The notes under the pieces: generated by a model
The model's input: the letters and a program-made list of their open reading frames with translations, nothing else
Databases searched by the model: none
Told to the model about the DNA's origin: nothing
Position numbers and translations under genes: made by a program
In this document: positions 33,235 through 42,789 of the stretch, piece by piece
How positions within the stretch are numbered: position 1 is the first letter of the stretch
Layout: every line of letters begins with the position of its first letter
DNA from: Paenibacillus taihuensis
GTDB lineage: Bacteria; Bacillota; Bacilli; Paenibacillales; Paenibacillaceae
Direction of reading: 5' to 3'
Length of the DNA stretch: 64,000 nt
NCBI RefSeq assembly: GCF_003386535.1
Contig: NZ_QTTN01000005.1
Location: 105,268 to 169,267, forward strand

Positions 33235-33690
33235 ATGAAAATCGCCATCGGGGCAGACCACGCGGGCTACCGCTTGAAGGATGAGCTCGTTCCGTTCATT
33301 CAGTCGCTCGGTCATGAGCTCGAGGACGTTGGCTGCAGCTGTGACCAATCGGTTGACTACCCGGACTATGCGCTGCCGGTTGCTGATCTTGTGGCATCAG
33401 GCCGGGCAGATCGCGGCATTCTAATCTGCGGTACAGGCATTGGCATGTCCATCGCGGCAAACAAGGTGAAGGGCATTCGCTGCGCGCTCGTGCACGATAT
33501 GTTCTCGGCCAAGGCAACCCGCGAGCACAACGATACGAACGTGCTGGCTATGGGTGAGCGCGTTATCGGTCCTGGCGTTGCGCAGGAGATTATCCGCATT
33601 TGGCTGGAAACGCCGTTCTCGAACGGCGAGCGCCATGTGGGACGCGTGAACAAAGTGATGCAGATCGAAGCGAAGTTCGCGGACGCTTAA
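33235..33690 (+). CDS. rpiB: Ribose-5-phosphate isomerase B
   Basis: Interconverts ribose-5-phosphate and ribulose-5-phosphate in the pentose phosphate pathway; 151 residues, the normal size. Motifs are MKIAIGADHAGYRLKD, VDYPDYALPVADLV, and the catalytic-cysteine loop GILICGTGIGMSIAANKVKGIR, then ATREHNDTNVLAMG. GGGAGGT precedes the ATG at 33235; the frame stays open upstream through the riboswitch but cannot be translated from there sensibly. It corresponds to ywlF and heads the ZTP-controlled operon. Confidence 0.95.
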   Translation: MKIAIGADHAGYRLKDELVPFIQSLGHELEDVGCSCDQSVDYPDYALPVADLVASGRADRGILICGTGIGMSIAANKVKGIRCALVHDMFSAKATREHNDTNVLAMGERVIGPGVAQEIIRIWLETPFSNGERHVGRVNKVMQIEAKFADA

Positions 33691-33703
33691 GGAGAACCTC
33701 ACG

Positions 33704-34288
33704 ATGAATCCGGTACAGCTATCTAACGATGTGGAAACCGTCATTCGTGAACTGGCTTCTGTAGCGAAGCTTCGAGAAGGGCAGCTGCTCGTTATCGGCT
33801 GCTCGACAAGTGAAGTGCTTGGCCAGCGGATCGGCACGTCCGGCACGCTGGAAACGGCTGAAGCGATCTTCGCAGGCGTGGAGGCAGTCCGGCGCGAGCT
33901 GTTATTCTATCCGGTGTACCAATGCTGCGAGCATTTGAACCGGGCCCTTGTAATGGAGCGCGAAGCGGCTGAGCGGTACGGGCTGGAGCTTGTATCGGCA
34001 ATCCCTGTGCGCAAGGCCGGCGGCTCGATGGCTGCCTACGCCTACGGCAAGCTGCAGGATGCCTGCTTGACCGAGACGGTTCAGGCACACGCCGGCATCG
34101 ACATTGGCGATACGTTTATCGGCATGCATCTGAAGCGTGTAGCCGTGCCGGTGCGTCCGTCGATCCGATCCATCGGATCCGCGCATCTGACGATGGCCTA
34201 CACCCGTCCGAAGCTGATCGGCGGGGAACGAGCTGTTTATACGCAGGAAGCGGCTAATTCGGCTGCTCCTAACAATACTTGCGATTAA
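33704..34288 (+). CDS. ywlG: YwlG/TIGR01440 family protein
   Basis: Conserved Bacillota protein of 194 residues (DUF436). Motifs include VIGCSTSEVLGQRIG, FYPVYQCCEHLNRALV and GSMAAYAYGKLQDAC, with a Cys-Cys-Glu-His cluster that might bind metal. The function is not established for the family. It lies 13 bases after rpiB and 24 before glyA, as in B. subtilis, so it belongs to the ZTP-responsive unit and may relate to one-carbon or nucleotide supply. Confidence 0.9.
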   Translation: MNPVQLSNDVETVIRELASVAKLREGQLLVIGCSTSEVLGQRIGTSGTLETAEAIFAGVEAVRRELLFYPVYQCCEHLNRALVMEREAAERYGLELVSAIPVRKAGGSMAAYAYGKLQDACLTETVQAHAGIDIGDTFIGMHLKRVAVPVRPSIRSIGSAHLTMAYTRPKLIGGERAVYTQEAANSAAPNNTCD

Positions 34289-34312
34289 TTATTTTGAGGA
34301 GGACTTATACAC

Positions 34313-35560
34313 ATGGAGAACCTACGTAAACAAGATCCCGAAATTTTGGCGGCACTTGGCCTTGAACTTCAACGCCAACGCGACAACATCGAGCTGATCG
34401 CATCCGAGAATATCGTTTCGGAAGCTGTTCTTGAAGCAATGGGCACGGTCCTGACGAACAAATACGCGGAAGGCTACCCGGGCAAGCGTTACTATGGCGG
34501 CTGTGAACACGTGGATATCGCAGAAGATATCGCGCGCAACCGTGCCAAAGAACTGTTCGGCGCTGAGCACGCCAACGTTCAGCCTCACTCCGGAGCACAA
34601 GCGAACATGGCTGTATACTTGGCTGCATTGAACCCAGGCGACACGGTTCTTGGCATGAACCTGGCGCATGGCGGTCACTTGACGCACGGCAGCCCGGTTA
34701 ACGCATCCGGCCTTCTGTACAACTTCGTTCCTTACGGCGTAAGCGAAGACACGTTCACAATCGACTACGCGGAAGTTCGCAAGCTGGCGTTCAAGCACCG
34801 TCCTCGCATGATCGTTGCCGGCGCTTCGGCTTACCCGCGCATCATTGATTTTGAAGAGCTCGGCAAGATCGCTAACGATGTAGGCGCGCTGCTGTTCGTC
34901 GACATGGCGCACATCGCAGGTCTTGTAGCTGCTGGTCTTCACCCAAGCCCAGTGCCGCACGCGCACTTCGTTACAACGACAACGCACAAGACGCTTCGCG
35001 GTCCTCGCGGCGGTATGATCCTATGCCGCAAAGCATGGGCGCAAGCCATCGATAAAGCGGTATTCCCTGGTTCCCAAGGCGGCCCGTTGATGCACATCAT
35101 CGCGGCTAAAGCTGTTGCATTCGGCGAGGCGCTTCAGCCTTCGTTCAAAGAATACGGCAAGAACGTTGTTGACAATGCCAAAGCGCTTGCAGACGCGCTG
35201 ATCGGACATGGCATCAACATCGTTTCCGGCGGCACAGACAATCACCTGATGCTGATCGACCTTCGTAACCTGGGCATCACAGGTAAAGATGCGGAGCACG
35301 TACTTGATTCCGTTCAAATTACGGTCAACAAGAACGCGATCCCATTCGATCCGACTAGCCCGTTCATCACTAGCGGTATCCGTATCGGTACACCGGCTGC
35401 AACTTCCCGCGGCATGAACGTAGATGCGATGAAAACAATCGCAGAAGTGATCGCGATGACGCTGAAGAGTCCGAAGGACGAAGCGGTTCTGACTAAAGCT
35501 CGCGGCATGGTTTCCGACCTGATGTCGCAATACCCGCTGTACCCAGGTATGACTTACTAA
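34313..35560 (+). CDS. glyA: Serine hydroxymethyltransferase
   Basis: PLP enzyme that makes glycine and 5,10-methylene-THF from serine; 415 residues. The PLP lysine is in [28 protein letters not shown] and [15 protein letters not shown] are the family signatures. A strong TGAGGAGGA ribosome site precedes the ATG. It is the main reason for a ZTP riboswitch ahead of the operon. High use of preferred codons fits high expression. Confidence 0.98.
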   Translation: MENLRKQDPEILAALGLELQRQRDNIELIASENIVSEAVLEAMGTVLTNKYAEGYPGKRYYGGCEHVDIAEDIARNRAKELFGAEHANVQPHSGAQANMAVYLAALNPGDTVLGMNLAHGGHLTHGSPVNASGLLYNFVPYGVSEDTFTIDYAEVRKLAFKHRPRMIVAGASAYPRIIDFEELGKIANDVGALLFVDMAHIAGLVAAGLHPSPVPHAHFVTTTTHKTLRGPRGGMILCRKAWAQAIDKAVFPGSQGGPLMHIIAAKAVAFGEALQPSFKEYGKNVVDNAKALADALIGHGINIVSGGTDNHLMLIDLRNLGITGKDAEHVLDSVQITVNKNAIPFDPTSPFITSGIRIGTPAATSRGMNVDAMKTIAEVIAMTLKSPKDEAVLTKARGMVSDLMSQYPLYPGMTY

Positions 35561-35579
35561 TTGCAACAATTTGAATTGA

Positions 35580-35616
35580 AGCCCTACTCCAGTCAGAACT
35601 GGAGTAGGGCTTTTTT
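35580..35616 (+). terminator. Strong terminator after glyA
   Basis: GCCCTACTCCAGT-caga-ACTGGAGTAGGGC followed by six T. Confidence 0.92.
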
Positions 35617-35664
35617 AATCGCAAGGGAGGGCGATAGGCGAGAATAGCGAAGTGGACGAGGTGG

Positions 35665-35740
35665 TGAGAGCGAATACGCTCTCTCAGCGGCAAAGTAGAG
35701 AAAAAAGACGGACCTAGCCCATCCGAGAGAGCATATTGCA
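35665..35740. repeat. Single copy of repeat family C (GAGAG...CTCTC)
   Basis: TGAGAGCGAATACGCTCTCTCA (two pieces: TGAGAGC and GCTCTCTCA) and, 35 bases later, a half element CCGAGAGAGCATATT. Related to the larger array at 62761-63060. Confidence 0.55.
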
Positions 35741-35817
35741 AGGGTTCTGTGACTCGGTATGGTCAGCCTTGTTTGTTGTCAGGTGGGCCGGGCTGTAAAA
35801 GTCTAGTATAATAATGA

Positions 35818-35877
35818 TTGCAATCGCTTTCTTTTTCTGGTTATAATAGGCTCAAACTCGTTCCGAAACGTTTCGGA
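35818..35877 (+). promoter_or_regulatory. lacI promoter with cre site and LacI operator
   Basis: TTGCAA (35818-35823), 18 bases, TATAAT (35842-35847). The sequence TTGCAATCGCTTTCT (35818-35832) fits the CcpA cre consensus WTGNAANCGNWNNCW at every position and covers the -35, predicting glucose repression. TCCGAAACGTTTCGGA (35862-35877), a perfect palindrome, lies just past the start point and is repeated twice after the gene, so the regulator probably represses itself. Confidence 0.85.
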
Positions 35878-35897
35878 TGGAAATGGAGAATAAGCTA

Positions 35898-36923
35898 GTG
35901 ACAACTTTGAAAATGGTAGCAAGACTAGCCGGTGTCTCTGTTACCACCGCATCACGGGCGCTGAACGGCTATTCCGACGTAAACGAAGAAACACGCACGA
36001 AGATCAAGCGTGTCGCTCAGGAGTTGAATTACAGGCCCAATGTATTGGCGCGAAGCCTGGTAACGAAACGATCTCGCGCGATTGGCGTCATTCTATCGGA
36101 GATGAATCGTTCGGGAGCGAAGGATGCGCTCATGTACGAAATCTTGTGCGGCATCAACGACAGAGCTTCAGAGCTGGATTATGACATTATGCTGTTTAGC
36201 ACGACTCCGAAGAAACAGTTGTCCAAATCCTACTCGGATCTATGTAAAGAGTGGAACGTTAGCGGTGCGATTATCGCAGGTCTTCGTGTGAATGACCCTT
36301 ATTTGGAGGAAGTTGCAAGCGATACCAATTTCCCGTGCGTACTCATTGATATTCCGGTGGAAGGCAGCAATGTCGGCCATGTAACGGCGGATGACATCCT
36401 GGGAGCCCGAGTAGCCGTAAGACACTTAATTCAGTTAGGTCACCGTAACATTGCGATGATCAACGGACATAACGAGGCCGTAGTCAGTTATGAGAGGCTC
36501 AAGGGCTATCAGCTTGAGCTTGAGCAGAACGGGCTGACGTTCAAGCCGGAGCTTGTGTACGATGGCAGATTTACGGAAGAAGGCGGCTTTGCTGCGATGG
36601 AGCAAATTTTACGCGAACATCCCGATGTTACAGCAGTATTCTCTGCCAGCGATTTAATGGTGCTAGGGGCATATAGGGCTGCTGAGCAGTACGGAAGAAA
36701 AGTGCCGGAGTCGATATCGATCGTCGGTTATGACGATATTGCGATCGCTTCCTACTGCACGCCGCGAATTACGACGATCAAACGCGATAAGTATGAAATG
36801 GGATACCAATCCGCTCAGCTGCTTCTTGATATGTTGACCAAGCAGAATGCTGCAGCCCGTAAGATTGTCCTTTACAATGAGCTGATTGTCCGGGAAAGTA
36901 CGGCTCGACCGGCGATGAAGTAG
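35898..36923 (+). CDS. LacI-family sugar-responsive repressor
   Basis: DNA-binding repressor of about 341 residues. The helix-turn-helix MVARLAGVSVTTASRALNG and hinge NYRPNVLARSLVTKRS are followed by a periplasmic-binding-protein-like sensor domain (about 60-335: AIGVILSEMNRSG, VFSASDLMVLGAYRAAEQ, SIVGYDDIAIASYCTPRITT). The GTG at 35898 has GGAG ten bases upstream and matches the family start; an ATG at 35877 would place the operator against the start codon. It precedes a carbohydrate ABC operon flanked by the same operator sequence, so the inducer is probably that operon's substrate. Confidence 0.9.
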   Translation: MTTLKMVARLAGVSVTTASRALNGYSDVNEETRTKIKRVAQELNYRPNVLARSLVTKRSRAIGVILSEMNRSGAKDALMYEILCGINDRASELDYDIMLFSTTPKKQLSKSYSDLCKEWNVSGAIIAGLRVNDPYLEEVASDTNFPCVLIDIPVEGSNVGHVTADDILGARVAVRHLIQLGHRNIAMINGHNEAVVSYERLKGYQLELEQNGLTFKPELVYDGRFTEEGGFAAMEQILREHPDVTAVFSASDLMVLGAYRAAEQYGRKVPESISIVGYDDIAIASYCTPRITTIKRDKYEMGYQSAQLLLDMLTKQNAAARKIVLYNELIVRESTARPAMK

Positions 36924-36953
36924 GCAAGGGTGTCTATGTTTTTTTGCTCAAAA

Positions 36954-37097
36954 TCCGAAACGTTTCGGAAAAAACTGTAATAATTTATCAGTTTTCCTCA
37001 ACATGATTCAGTTCCAAGCCGTTATAGAACCGAATTATGCATAAATGGCTTCTGAAAAGTCGGCTATTTTTTTCGAAAAGTTCCGAAACGTTTCGGA
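36954..37097 (+). promoter_or_regulatory. Two further LacI operators before the sugar ABC operon
   Basis: TCCGAAACGTTTCGGA recurs at 36954-36969 and 37082-37097, identical to the copy at 35862. The two sites are 128 bases centre to centre, compatible with DNA looping over the promoter of the solute-binding-protein gene. I could not identify that promoter's -35/-10 with confidence. The rest of the 36924-37183 gap is AT-rich and holds no gene. Confidence 0.85.
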
Positions 37098-37183
37098 AAA
37101 TTGTGGTATTTGGGGCTGCCGCCAGCGAAGCCTACTGGTGATGCTCTTAAATATATAATCCTACCAAGAGGAGTTGTACGAGC

Positions 37184-38578
37184 ATGGCAAAGAGGGGTAA
37201 AGCAGTACTTGCACTTGGTATTACAGCAGCAGTCGTATTAACCGGATGCGGTTCTAACGGAGATTCGAACTCGAACAGTGCAGCGGGCAATGCGTCGAAT
37301 AAGTCGAATAATTCGGCAACGACGAATAATTCAGCAACGGCGAATAACACATCGGCTTCAAGCGGCAATACAGAACAGAAGGAAGTAAAGCTTCGCGTAG
37401 GTACTTGGGAAGGCGGAGACGGCGCCAAGCTCCAGGAGCAAATCGCGGGTAACTACATGAAGGATCACAGCAACGTGAAGATCTCCGTCGAGTCGGTACC
37501 TGATCAATACGGTACGAAGCTGCTTACGCAAATCGCGGCTGGCGAGGCGCCGGATATCTTCCAGATCGGCGACGGCGATGTCAGCATGTTCATGAAGAAA
37601 GGTGCGCTAGAGGATCTGACGCCTTACATTCAAGGGGCTAATGGCGTAAACCTTGATGATTATTACCAAAGCGTTCTTGATGTAGGCAAGCTTGACGGCA
37701 AGTACTACACGATGCCGAAGGACTACTCCGATATTGCCGTTTATTACAATAAAAAGATGTTTGATGACGCAGGCATTCCATACCCGCAAACAGGCTGGAC
37801 ATGGGATCAATTCTATGACACTGCGAAGAAGCTGACCGTTAAAGACGGAGACAAGTTCAAGCAGTGGGGCGTAAGCCTGCCAGGCGGCTGGGTTCGTGCG
37901 ATTCTTCCTCTGATTAACTCGTACGGTGGCAGCGTTATCAGCCCGGACGGCGAGAAGATCGATGGCTACATGAACAGTGATGGTACGGTTAAAGCACTGG
38001 AGTTATATCAAGATATGTATCAAAAGGATCACATTTCGCCTTCCAGCACAGAGAGCGACGCATTCAAGGGCGTTGACCTGTTCGTTGCAGGCAAAGTAGC
38101 GATGAGCGTTACAGGCAGATGGCCGGTAGAGGACTACGAGAAGAACAAGGATCTCTCCTTCGGCGTAGCGCAAATGCCGGTTGGCCCTGAAGGCGCGGCG
38201 AATACGATCTGCTACGCAGGATACGGCTTGTACTCGAAATCCGAGAACAAGGATGCAGCTTGGGATTACCTGAAATATCTGACAGGTCCGCAAGGTCAGG
38301 AACTGATGGCGACGCACGCATTTACAGCCGTGAAATCGACGGCAGAGAAGCTTGGCCAAACGAACGATCCTGCATTGAAGCCGTTCCTTGACGATATTCC
38401 GAACATCAAGGATTTCCCTGAGAAGATCAGCCCGTTCTTCGGTGTATCCGGCGGCAAGTCGCTTCAAGCGGTCATGGACAAAATGATGCTTGGCAAGCCG
38501 ATCGACGTGAAGAAAGAGTTGGACGCAGCAGCGAAGCAAGGCGATATCGACCTGCAAGCAGCGAAAGCTGACGAATAA
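37184..38578 (+). CDS. Sugar ABC transporter solute-binding lipoprotein
   Basis: Exported lipid-anchored receptor, 464 residues, family 1 extracellular solute-binding protein (carbohydrate CUT1 type). The signal peptide ends in the lipobox VVLTGC (Cys22), followed by an Asn/Ser-rich spacer. The mature domain has VKLRVGTWEGGDGAKLQEQI, IAAGEAPDIFQIGDGDVSMF and YDIAVYYNKKMFDDAGIP-like segments (YSDIAVYYNKKMFDDAGIP). GAGGAG precedes the ATG. The substrate is unknown; the neighbouring glycosidase suggests an oligosaccharide. The stem-loop after the gene could keep this product more abundant than the permeases. Confidence 0.93.
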   Translation: MAKRGKAVLALGITAAVVLTGCGSNGDSNSNSAAGNASNKSNNSATTNNSATANNTSASSGNTEQKEVKLRVGTWEGGDGAKLQEQIAGNYMKDHSNVKISVESVPDQYGTKLLTQIAAGEAPDIFQIGDGDVSMFMKKGALEDLTPYIQGANGVNLDDYYQSVLDVGKLDGKYYTMPKDYSDIAVYYNKKMFDDAGIPYPQTGWTWDQFYDTAKKLTVKDGDKFKQWGVSLPGGWVRAILPLINSYGGSVISPDGEKIDGYMNSDGTVKALELYQDMYQKDHISPSSTESDAFKGVDLFVAGKVAMSVTGRWPVEDYEKNKDLSFGVAQMPVGPEGAANTICYAGYGLYSKSENKDAAWDYLKYLTGPQGQELMATHAFTAVKSTAEKLGQTNDPALKPFLDDIPNIKDFPEKISPFFGVSGGKSLQAVMDKMMLGKPIDVKKELDAAAKQGDIDLQAAKADE

Positions 38579-38620
38579 TGCATACCCTGCACGGCGTTTG
38601 AACGCAGTGCGGTTTCACTA

Positions 38621-38657
38621 AGGGGCGGGATGCACGGAAAAGCGGCTTCCCGCCCTT
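38621..38657 (+). promoter_or_regulatory. Intercistronic stem-loop after the binding-protein gene
   Basis: GGGCGGGA (38623-38630) pairs with TCCCGCCC (38648-38655) without a clear T-run. Stem-loops here often protect the upstream mRNA 3' end and partly terminate. Confidence 0.65.
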
Positions 38658-38704
38658 CCCTATTCAGATTGTGACCGGAAAACATACTAGCTTGAGGTGA
38701 TGAA

Positions 38705-39655
38705 ATGAGTATGCCGTCGACGAGCGTAGATAGAGCCGAGCCAAGCAAATCCATTCGCAAGAAATGGTTTAACGCTTCGCGCAAGGAAGCATTGTGGTTC
38801 TACGTTCTTATATCGCCATGGCTGATTGGCTTTCTCTGCTTTGTGTTCGGACCTATGATTGCTTCCTTTGTCATCAGCTTAATGAAATGGGATTTGCTTA
38901 CGCCCGCTAAATATGTCGGCTTCAAAAACTATTCCAAAGCCATTCATCGTGATCCTCTGTTCTGGCAATCGCTTAAAGTAACGGTTACCTACTCGATCTT
39001 CTCCGTACCGCTCGGACTTATTTTCTCGCTTGCGCTTGCGCTATTGCTCAATCAAGCGACGCGCGGAATGCGGCTGTTCCGCACCATCTTCTATATGCCT
39101 GCTGTTGTCAGCGGGGTGTCTGTCATGGTGCTATGGATGTGGATTTTCAATCCGCAAATCGGATTATTAAATACAGTTCTCGGCTACTTCGGCATTAACG
39201 GTCCCGGTTGGATCTTCGATCCGAAGTGGGCAATGCCTTCGCTTATTATTATGAGTCTCTGGGGAATTGGCGGCGGGATGATCATTTGGTTGGCCGGACT
39301 GAAGGGGATATCGCCGATGCTGTACGAGGCAGCCAATCTTGATGGCGCGAATGCGTGGCAGCGATTCCGTAACGTAACGGTTCCGATGCTGACGCCGACG
39401 ATCTTCTTCAACCTTGTCATGGGCATTGTAGGCGCGCTGCAAACGTTCGGCGAAGCTTACGTCATGACGAAGGGCGGACCGATGAACTCGACGCTGTTCT
39501 TCAACTATTATTTGTTCCAGAACGCCTTCGAGAACTTCAATATGGGCTACGCATCGGCGCTCGCATGGTTCTTGTTCGTCATCATTCTGGCGCTGACGCT
39601 GGTCGTTGTGAAATCGTCGAATGCTTGGGTGTATTACGAAGGAGAGAGGAAGTAG
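38705..39655 (+). CDS. Sugar ABC transporter permease 1 (MalF/UgpA type)
   Basis: Integral membrane permease, 316 residues, six helices. The coupling EAA motif is YEAANLDGANAWQRFRNVTVPMLTPT near residue 205-230, shown here as two parts, EAANLDGANAWQRF and VTVPMLTP. A longer hydrophilic N-terminus (SMPSTSVDRAEPSKSIRKK) precedes helix 1. It pairs with the next permease. No ATPase gene lies in the cluster, so a shared MsmK/MalK-type ATPase encoded elsewhere must power it, as is common for CUT1 systems in Bacillota. Confidence 0.92.
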   Translation: MSMPSTSVDRAEPSKSIRKKWFNASRKEALWFYVLISPWLIGFLCFVFGPMIASFVISLMKWDLLTPAKYVGFKNYSKAIHRDPLFWQSLKVTVTYSIFSVPLGLIFSLALALLLNQATRGMRLFRTIFYMPAVVSGVSVMVLWMWIFNPQIGLLNTVLGYFGINGPGWIFDPKWAMPSLIIMSLWGIGGGMIIWLAGLKGISPMLYEAANLDGANAWQRFRNVTVPMLTPTIFFNLVMGIVGALQTFGEAYVMTKGGPMNSTLFFNYYLFQNAFENFNMGYASALAWFLFVIILALTLVVVKSSNAWVYYEGERK

Positions 39656-39659
39656 CGCC

Positions 39660-40490
39660 ATGAACAGAACGAATTGGATCAAAAACCTCATTGTTTATGG
39701 GTTGCTTATTCTCGGGTCGCTTGTGATGCTCATTCCGTTTGCATGGATGATTTCCACCTCGTTGAAGGAGTCCTACCAGGTATTCGCGACTCCCGTAAAG
39801 TGGATCCCGAGTCCGATCAAGTGGCATAACTACGTGGAAACATTCACAGGTCTTCCTTTTGGCAGATGGCTGCGTAATACCCTACTCGTGACGGTACTGA
39901 ATATATTCGGCACGCTGGTATCTTGTACAGTGGTCGCTTACGGCTTTGCTCGTTTTCGGGCGAAGGCGAGAAATTTCTTGTTCATCGTGATGCTTTCAAC
40001 CATGATGCTGCCGGGAACGGTAACGATGATTCCAGTATTCTATCTTTTCAAAGAGCTCGGTTGGGTGAATACGTTCTACCCGCTGTTCGTTCCCGCGTTC
40101 TTCGGTAATGCGTTCTTCATCTTCTTGCTTCGTCAATTCTTCATGGGAATCCCGACGGAAATGGAAGAGGCCGCGAAGATCGACGGTTCCAGCACGGTCG
40201 GCATTCTGTGGCGCGTCATTCTTCCGCTTACCATTCCAGCTTTGATTACCGTTGCCATCCTCCAGTTTAACGGGGTGTGGAACGACTTCATGGGCCCGCT
40301 GCTCTATCTGAACAAGCCGGAGCTGTACACGCTGGCACTGGGGATCAACTTCTTCAAGAGCGAGAACAACGTGCAGTGGAACTACCTCATGGCGGCTTCC
40401 GTCGTTACGATGCTGCCGTCGCTTATCTTCTATTTCATCGGTCAAAAATACTTCGTAGAGAGCATTACGTTAACAGGACAGAAGGGATAA
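39660..40490 (+). CDS. Sugar ABC transporter permease 2 (MalG/UgpE type)
   Basis: Second CUT1 permease, 276 residues with six helices. The EAA loop is MEEAAKIDGSSTVGILWRVI, and LVMLIPFAWMISTSLKES marks the first helix and loop. It starts four bases after the first permease's stop, with GGAGAGAGGAAG before the ATG. It ends four bases before the membrane methyltransferase-like gene, so all these genes are one transcript. Confidence 0.92.
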   Translation: MNRTNWIKNLIVYGLLILGSLVMLIPFAWMISTSLKESYQVFATPVKWIPSPIKWHNYVETFTGLPFGRWLRNTLLVTVLNIFGTLVSCTVVAYGFARFRAKARNFLFIVMLSTMMLPGTVTMIPVFYLFKELGWVNTFYPLFVPAFFGNAFFIFLLRQFFMGIPTEMEEAAKIDGSSTVGILWRVILPLTIPALITVAILQFNGVWNDFMGPLLYLNKPELYTLALGINFFKSENNVQWNYLMAASVVTMLPSLIFYFIGQKYFVESITLTGQKG

Positions 40491-40494
40491 CCGT

Positions 40495-42774
40495 ATGATC
40501 AAGCTATCGAAAGGCGCGTCCTGGACGCTGGGTGTCGGCCTAATGTCGGCGGCCATGCTCGGACTTGAGATTGCCTTGACCAATGTGTTCGGCGTGTTGC
40601 TGCAGTATCATTACGTCTCCTTTATCGTATCGCTTGCGGTCTTCGGTATCGGAGCGGGCGCATACGCAGCATCCCGTAGTAAGCAGGCGGCAAGCGCGAA
40701 GGTGACAGGTTGGGTATGCGTAGGTGCAGGGCTTTATATGGGGCTGCTCAGTTTCGTACTGGCGTGGTTCCCTTATGTCGATCAGCTTGCTGTTTATACC
40801 CTTCTGTGCGCCGTGCCGTTCCTGCTTTTCGGCTGGATGACCGGCTGCGCGTTCCGCAGCGGCGCGGCTCGGGCGGCCACAATTTACGCGGCCGATTTGT
40901 TCGGCGCTGCGCTTGGCGCAGCCGCTGCGTATATGCTGCTTAATCGGTTTGGCGGCATGGAAACGATCTTCCTGCTGTCCGTGCTATGCTTCGCGGCAGG
41001 AGCGGCGCTGTTCCTGTTCCCGCGAGAAGAGGGACGCCGCGGCGGCAGCAGTTATGCGTTCATCGCTGCATTCGGAGCAATCGCGCTGATTGCGGTTTGG
41101 AGTGCATGCGGATCGCAAAGCGGATGGCGGCTGGACTTCGCCGCCATGAAGGGAGCGCCGCCCGACAAGACCATTATCGGCACTCTTCAATCCGATCCGT
41201 CCGCGCATATTATGCAGACGAAGTGGGACAGCTTCGCGCGCACCGATACGGTCGGCACGTCCGACGAGAACCGGAGAATCCTATTCGTCGACGGCGGCGC
41301 CGGCAGTTATATGTATAAATTTAATGGTGACCTGAGCACAATGGGATCGCTTGCCCGAGATATTGAATTTCTGCCTTTTGCAGCAGGCTCTGTCAATAAA
41401 GCGATTATCGTTGGGGCAGGCGGAGGCAGGGACATTCTGTATACGCTGATGGCCGGTGCCAAGGACGTTACGGCTGTCGAGCTGAGTCAAGGCCTGGTCA
41501 GCAGCATGCGGACGATGTCGGATTACAACGGATCAATCTTAGATCATCCCGGCGTACATACGGTCGTAGGCGATGGCCGGAGTGTGCTGGAGAAGAGCCG
41601 TGAGCAATACGATCTTATCGTGCTCGATCTGGTATATTCTCAGGTCGGCGGCATCGGCGGTCAAGCGCTCTCTGAGAACTATGTGTTCACGCGAGAAGCG
41701 TTTGAAACCTATCTGAAGCGACTGACAACCGATGGCCGTATCATTATCATTTCCCATCAAGGGCTCGAAGGGCTGCGCGCCTACTATACGGGCTTCGATG
41801 CGATGCTTCATTCCGGCAGCGGTGATCTCCAAGCAAGTGATGTGGCAAAGCACACCGCGCTGATCATGGCGCCGGAGGGTTCAGCCGCTCCGAATTTGAC
41901 GTTGTCCATCATTCAGAAGTCGCCGCTTAGCAAGCAGCAGCTTCAGTTGCTGCAAGCGGGAACGAAGTCGCTTGGACTCAATCCGTTGTTCCTGCCGGAG
42001 TCGAATGAACAACTGCTGCAGCCGCTGCTCGAGGGGAGAACGCCGTTCGACCGGTTTGTCCGGGACTCCGACTACAACGTGTACCCGACGATAGATGATA
42101 AGCCGTTCTTCTTCCTCGTACAGCAGTCGCTGCCAGACTCCTTGAAGCAATGGCTGATTGCGATTGTCGTGCTGACGCTGCTATTCGCCTTGTTCATGAT
42201 GCAAGGAATGGAGCGGCGCAAAGCCGGCAATCGGAAGCGGGTAGGTGCGGTCGCCTACTACGCTTTGACAGGCATTGGTTATATGTGTGTTCAGACCGTT
42301 CTGATTCAGAAGACGTTATACTATGCCGGCAATCCGGTCCTTGCAGCCATGACCGTCATTGTGGCGATGCTGCTTGGGGGAAGCGTTGGCAGCCGTCTCG
42401 CTGGCAAGCTCCGGATAAAGCTTTATGTTCTTTCTGCCGCAATTGTCGGAGCGCTGGTCATGGCCGCCTTAATTAATGCCGCAGCAGGCGCTGGATTGAT
42501 GAATATGGCTATCACTGGCCGGCTTGTCGCGATCGGCGCCGTGCTGTTTCTGCTCGGCGTTCTGCTCGGCATTCCGCTGCCTGCAGGTCTCAGGGCGGAG
42601 GAAGGAAACGGGCCGGGTAAGGCCGCGTTCTATTTCTCGCTTAGCGGAATCTGCGGAGTGTGGGGGGCTTGGCTTGCGGCGACAGTATCCATCACTGGGG
42701 GACTGGCCGTTACGCTGGGAGCGGGCTGCATCTGTTACGCACTTCTTGCTCTAACACGATATCGAACTGTATAA
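40495..42774 (+). CDS. Membrane-embedded spermidine-synthase-like protein
   Basis: The 759 residues are arranged as an N-terminal block of five to six membrane helices (about 1-205), a soluble SAM/spermidine-synthase-like Rossmann domain (about 210-540), and a C-terminal block of about six helices (555-755). The soluble part has the glycine motif AIIVGAGGGRDILYTL, the acidic end TAVELSQ and DLIVLDLVYSQ. Catalytic residues for polyamine synthesis are not obvious, so the true reaction is unknown. It is embedded between sugar permease and glycosidase genes with only four bases to the former, an unusual place. It may act in export or modification of a glycan or lipid. Confidence 0.8.
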   Translation: MIKLSKGASWTLGVGLMSAAMLGLEIALTNVFGVLLQYHYVSFIVSLAVFGIGAGAYAASRSKQAASAKVTGWVCVGAGLYMGLLSFVLAWFPYVDQLAVYTLLCAVPFLLFGWMTGCAFRSGAARAATIYAADLFGAALGAAAAYMLLNRFGGMETIFLLSVLCFAAGAALFLFPREEGRRGGSSYAFIAAFGAIALIAVWSACGSQSGWRLDFAAMKGAPPDKTIIGTLQSDPSAHIMQTKWDSFARTDTVGTSDENRRILFVDGGAGSYMYKFNGDLSTMGSLARDIEFLPFAAGSVNKAIIVGAGGGRDILYTLMAGAKDVTAVELSQGLVSSMRTMSDYNGSILDHPGVHTVVGDGRSVLEKSREQYDLIVLDLVYSQVGGIGGQALSENYVFTREAFETYLKRLTTDGRIIIISHQGLEGLRAYYTGFDAMLHSGSGDLQASDVAKHTALIMAPEGSAAPNLTLSIIQKSPLSKQQLQLLQAGTKSLGLNPLFLPESNEQLLQPLLEGRTPFDRFVRDSDYNVYPTIDDKPFFFLVQQSLPDSLKQWLIAIVVLTLLFALFMMQGMERRKAGNRKRVGAVAYYALTGIGYMCVQTVLIQKTLYYAGNPVLAAMTVIVAMLLGGSVGSRLAGKLRIKLYVLSAAIVGALVMAALINAAAGAGLMNMAITGRLVAIGAVLFLLGVLLGIPLPAGLRAEEGNGPGKAAFYFSLSGICGVWGAWLAATVSITGGLAVTLGAGCICYALLALTRYRTV

Positions 42775-42789
42775 GGGGGAGGCAATGTT

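Noticed and set aside
37100-37160. TATAAT at 37154 as promoter of the solute-binding-protein gene
   Set aside because: No matching -35, and transcription would start on top of the ribosome site; the true promoter is probably nearer the two operators.
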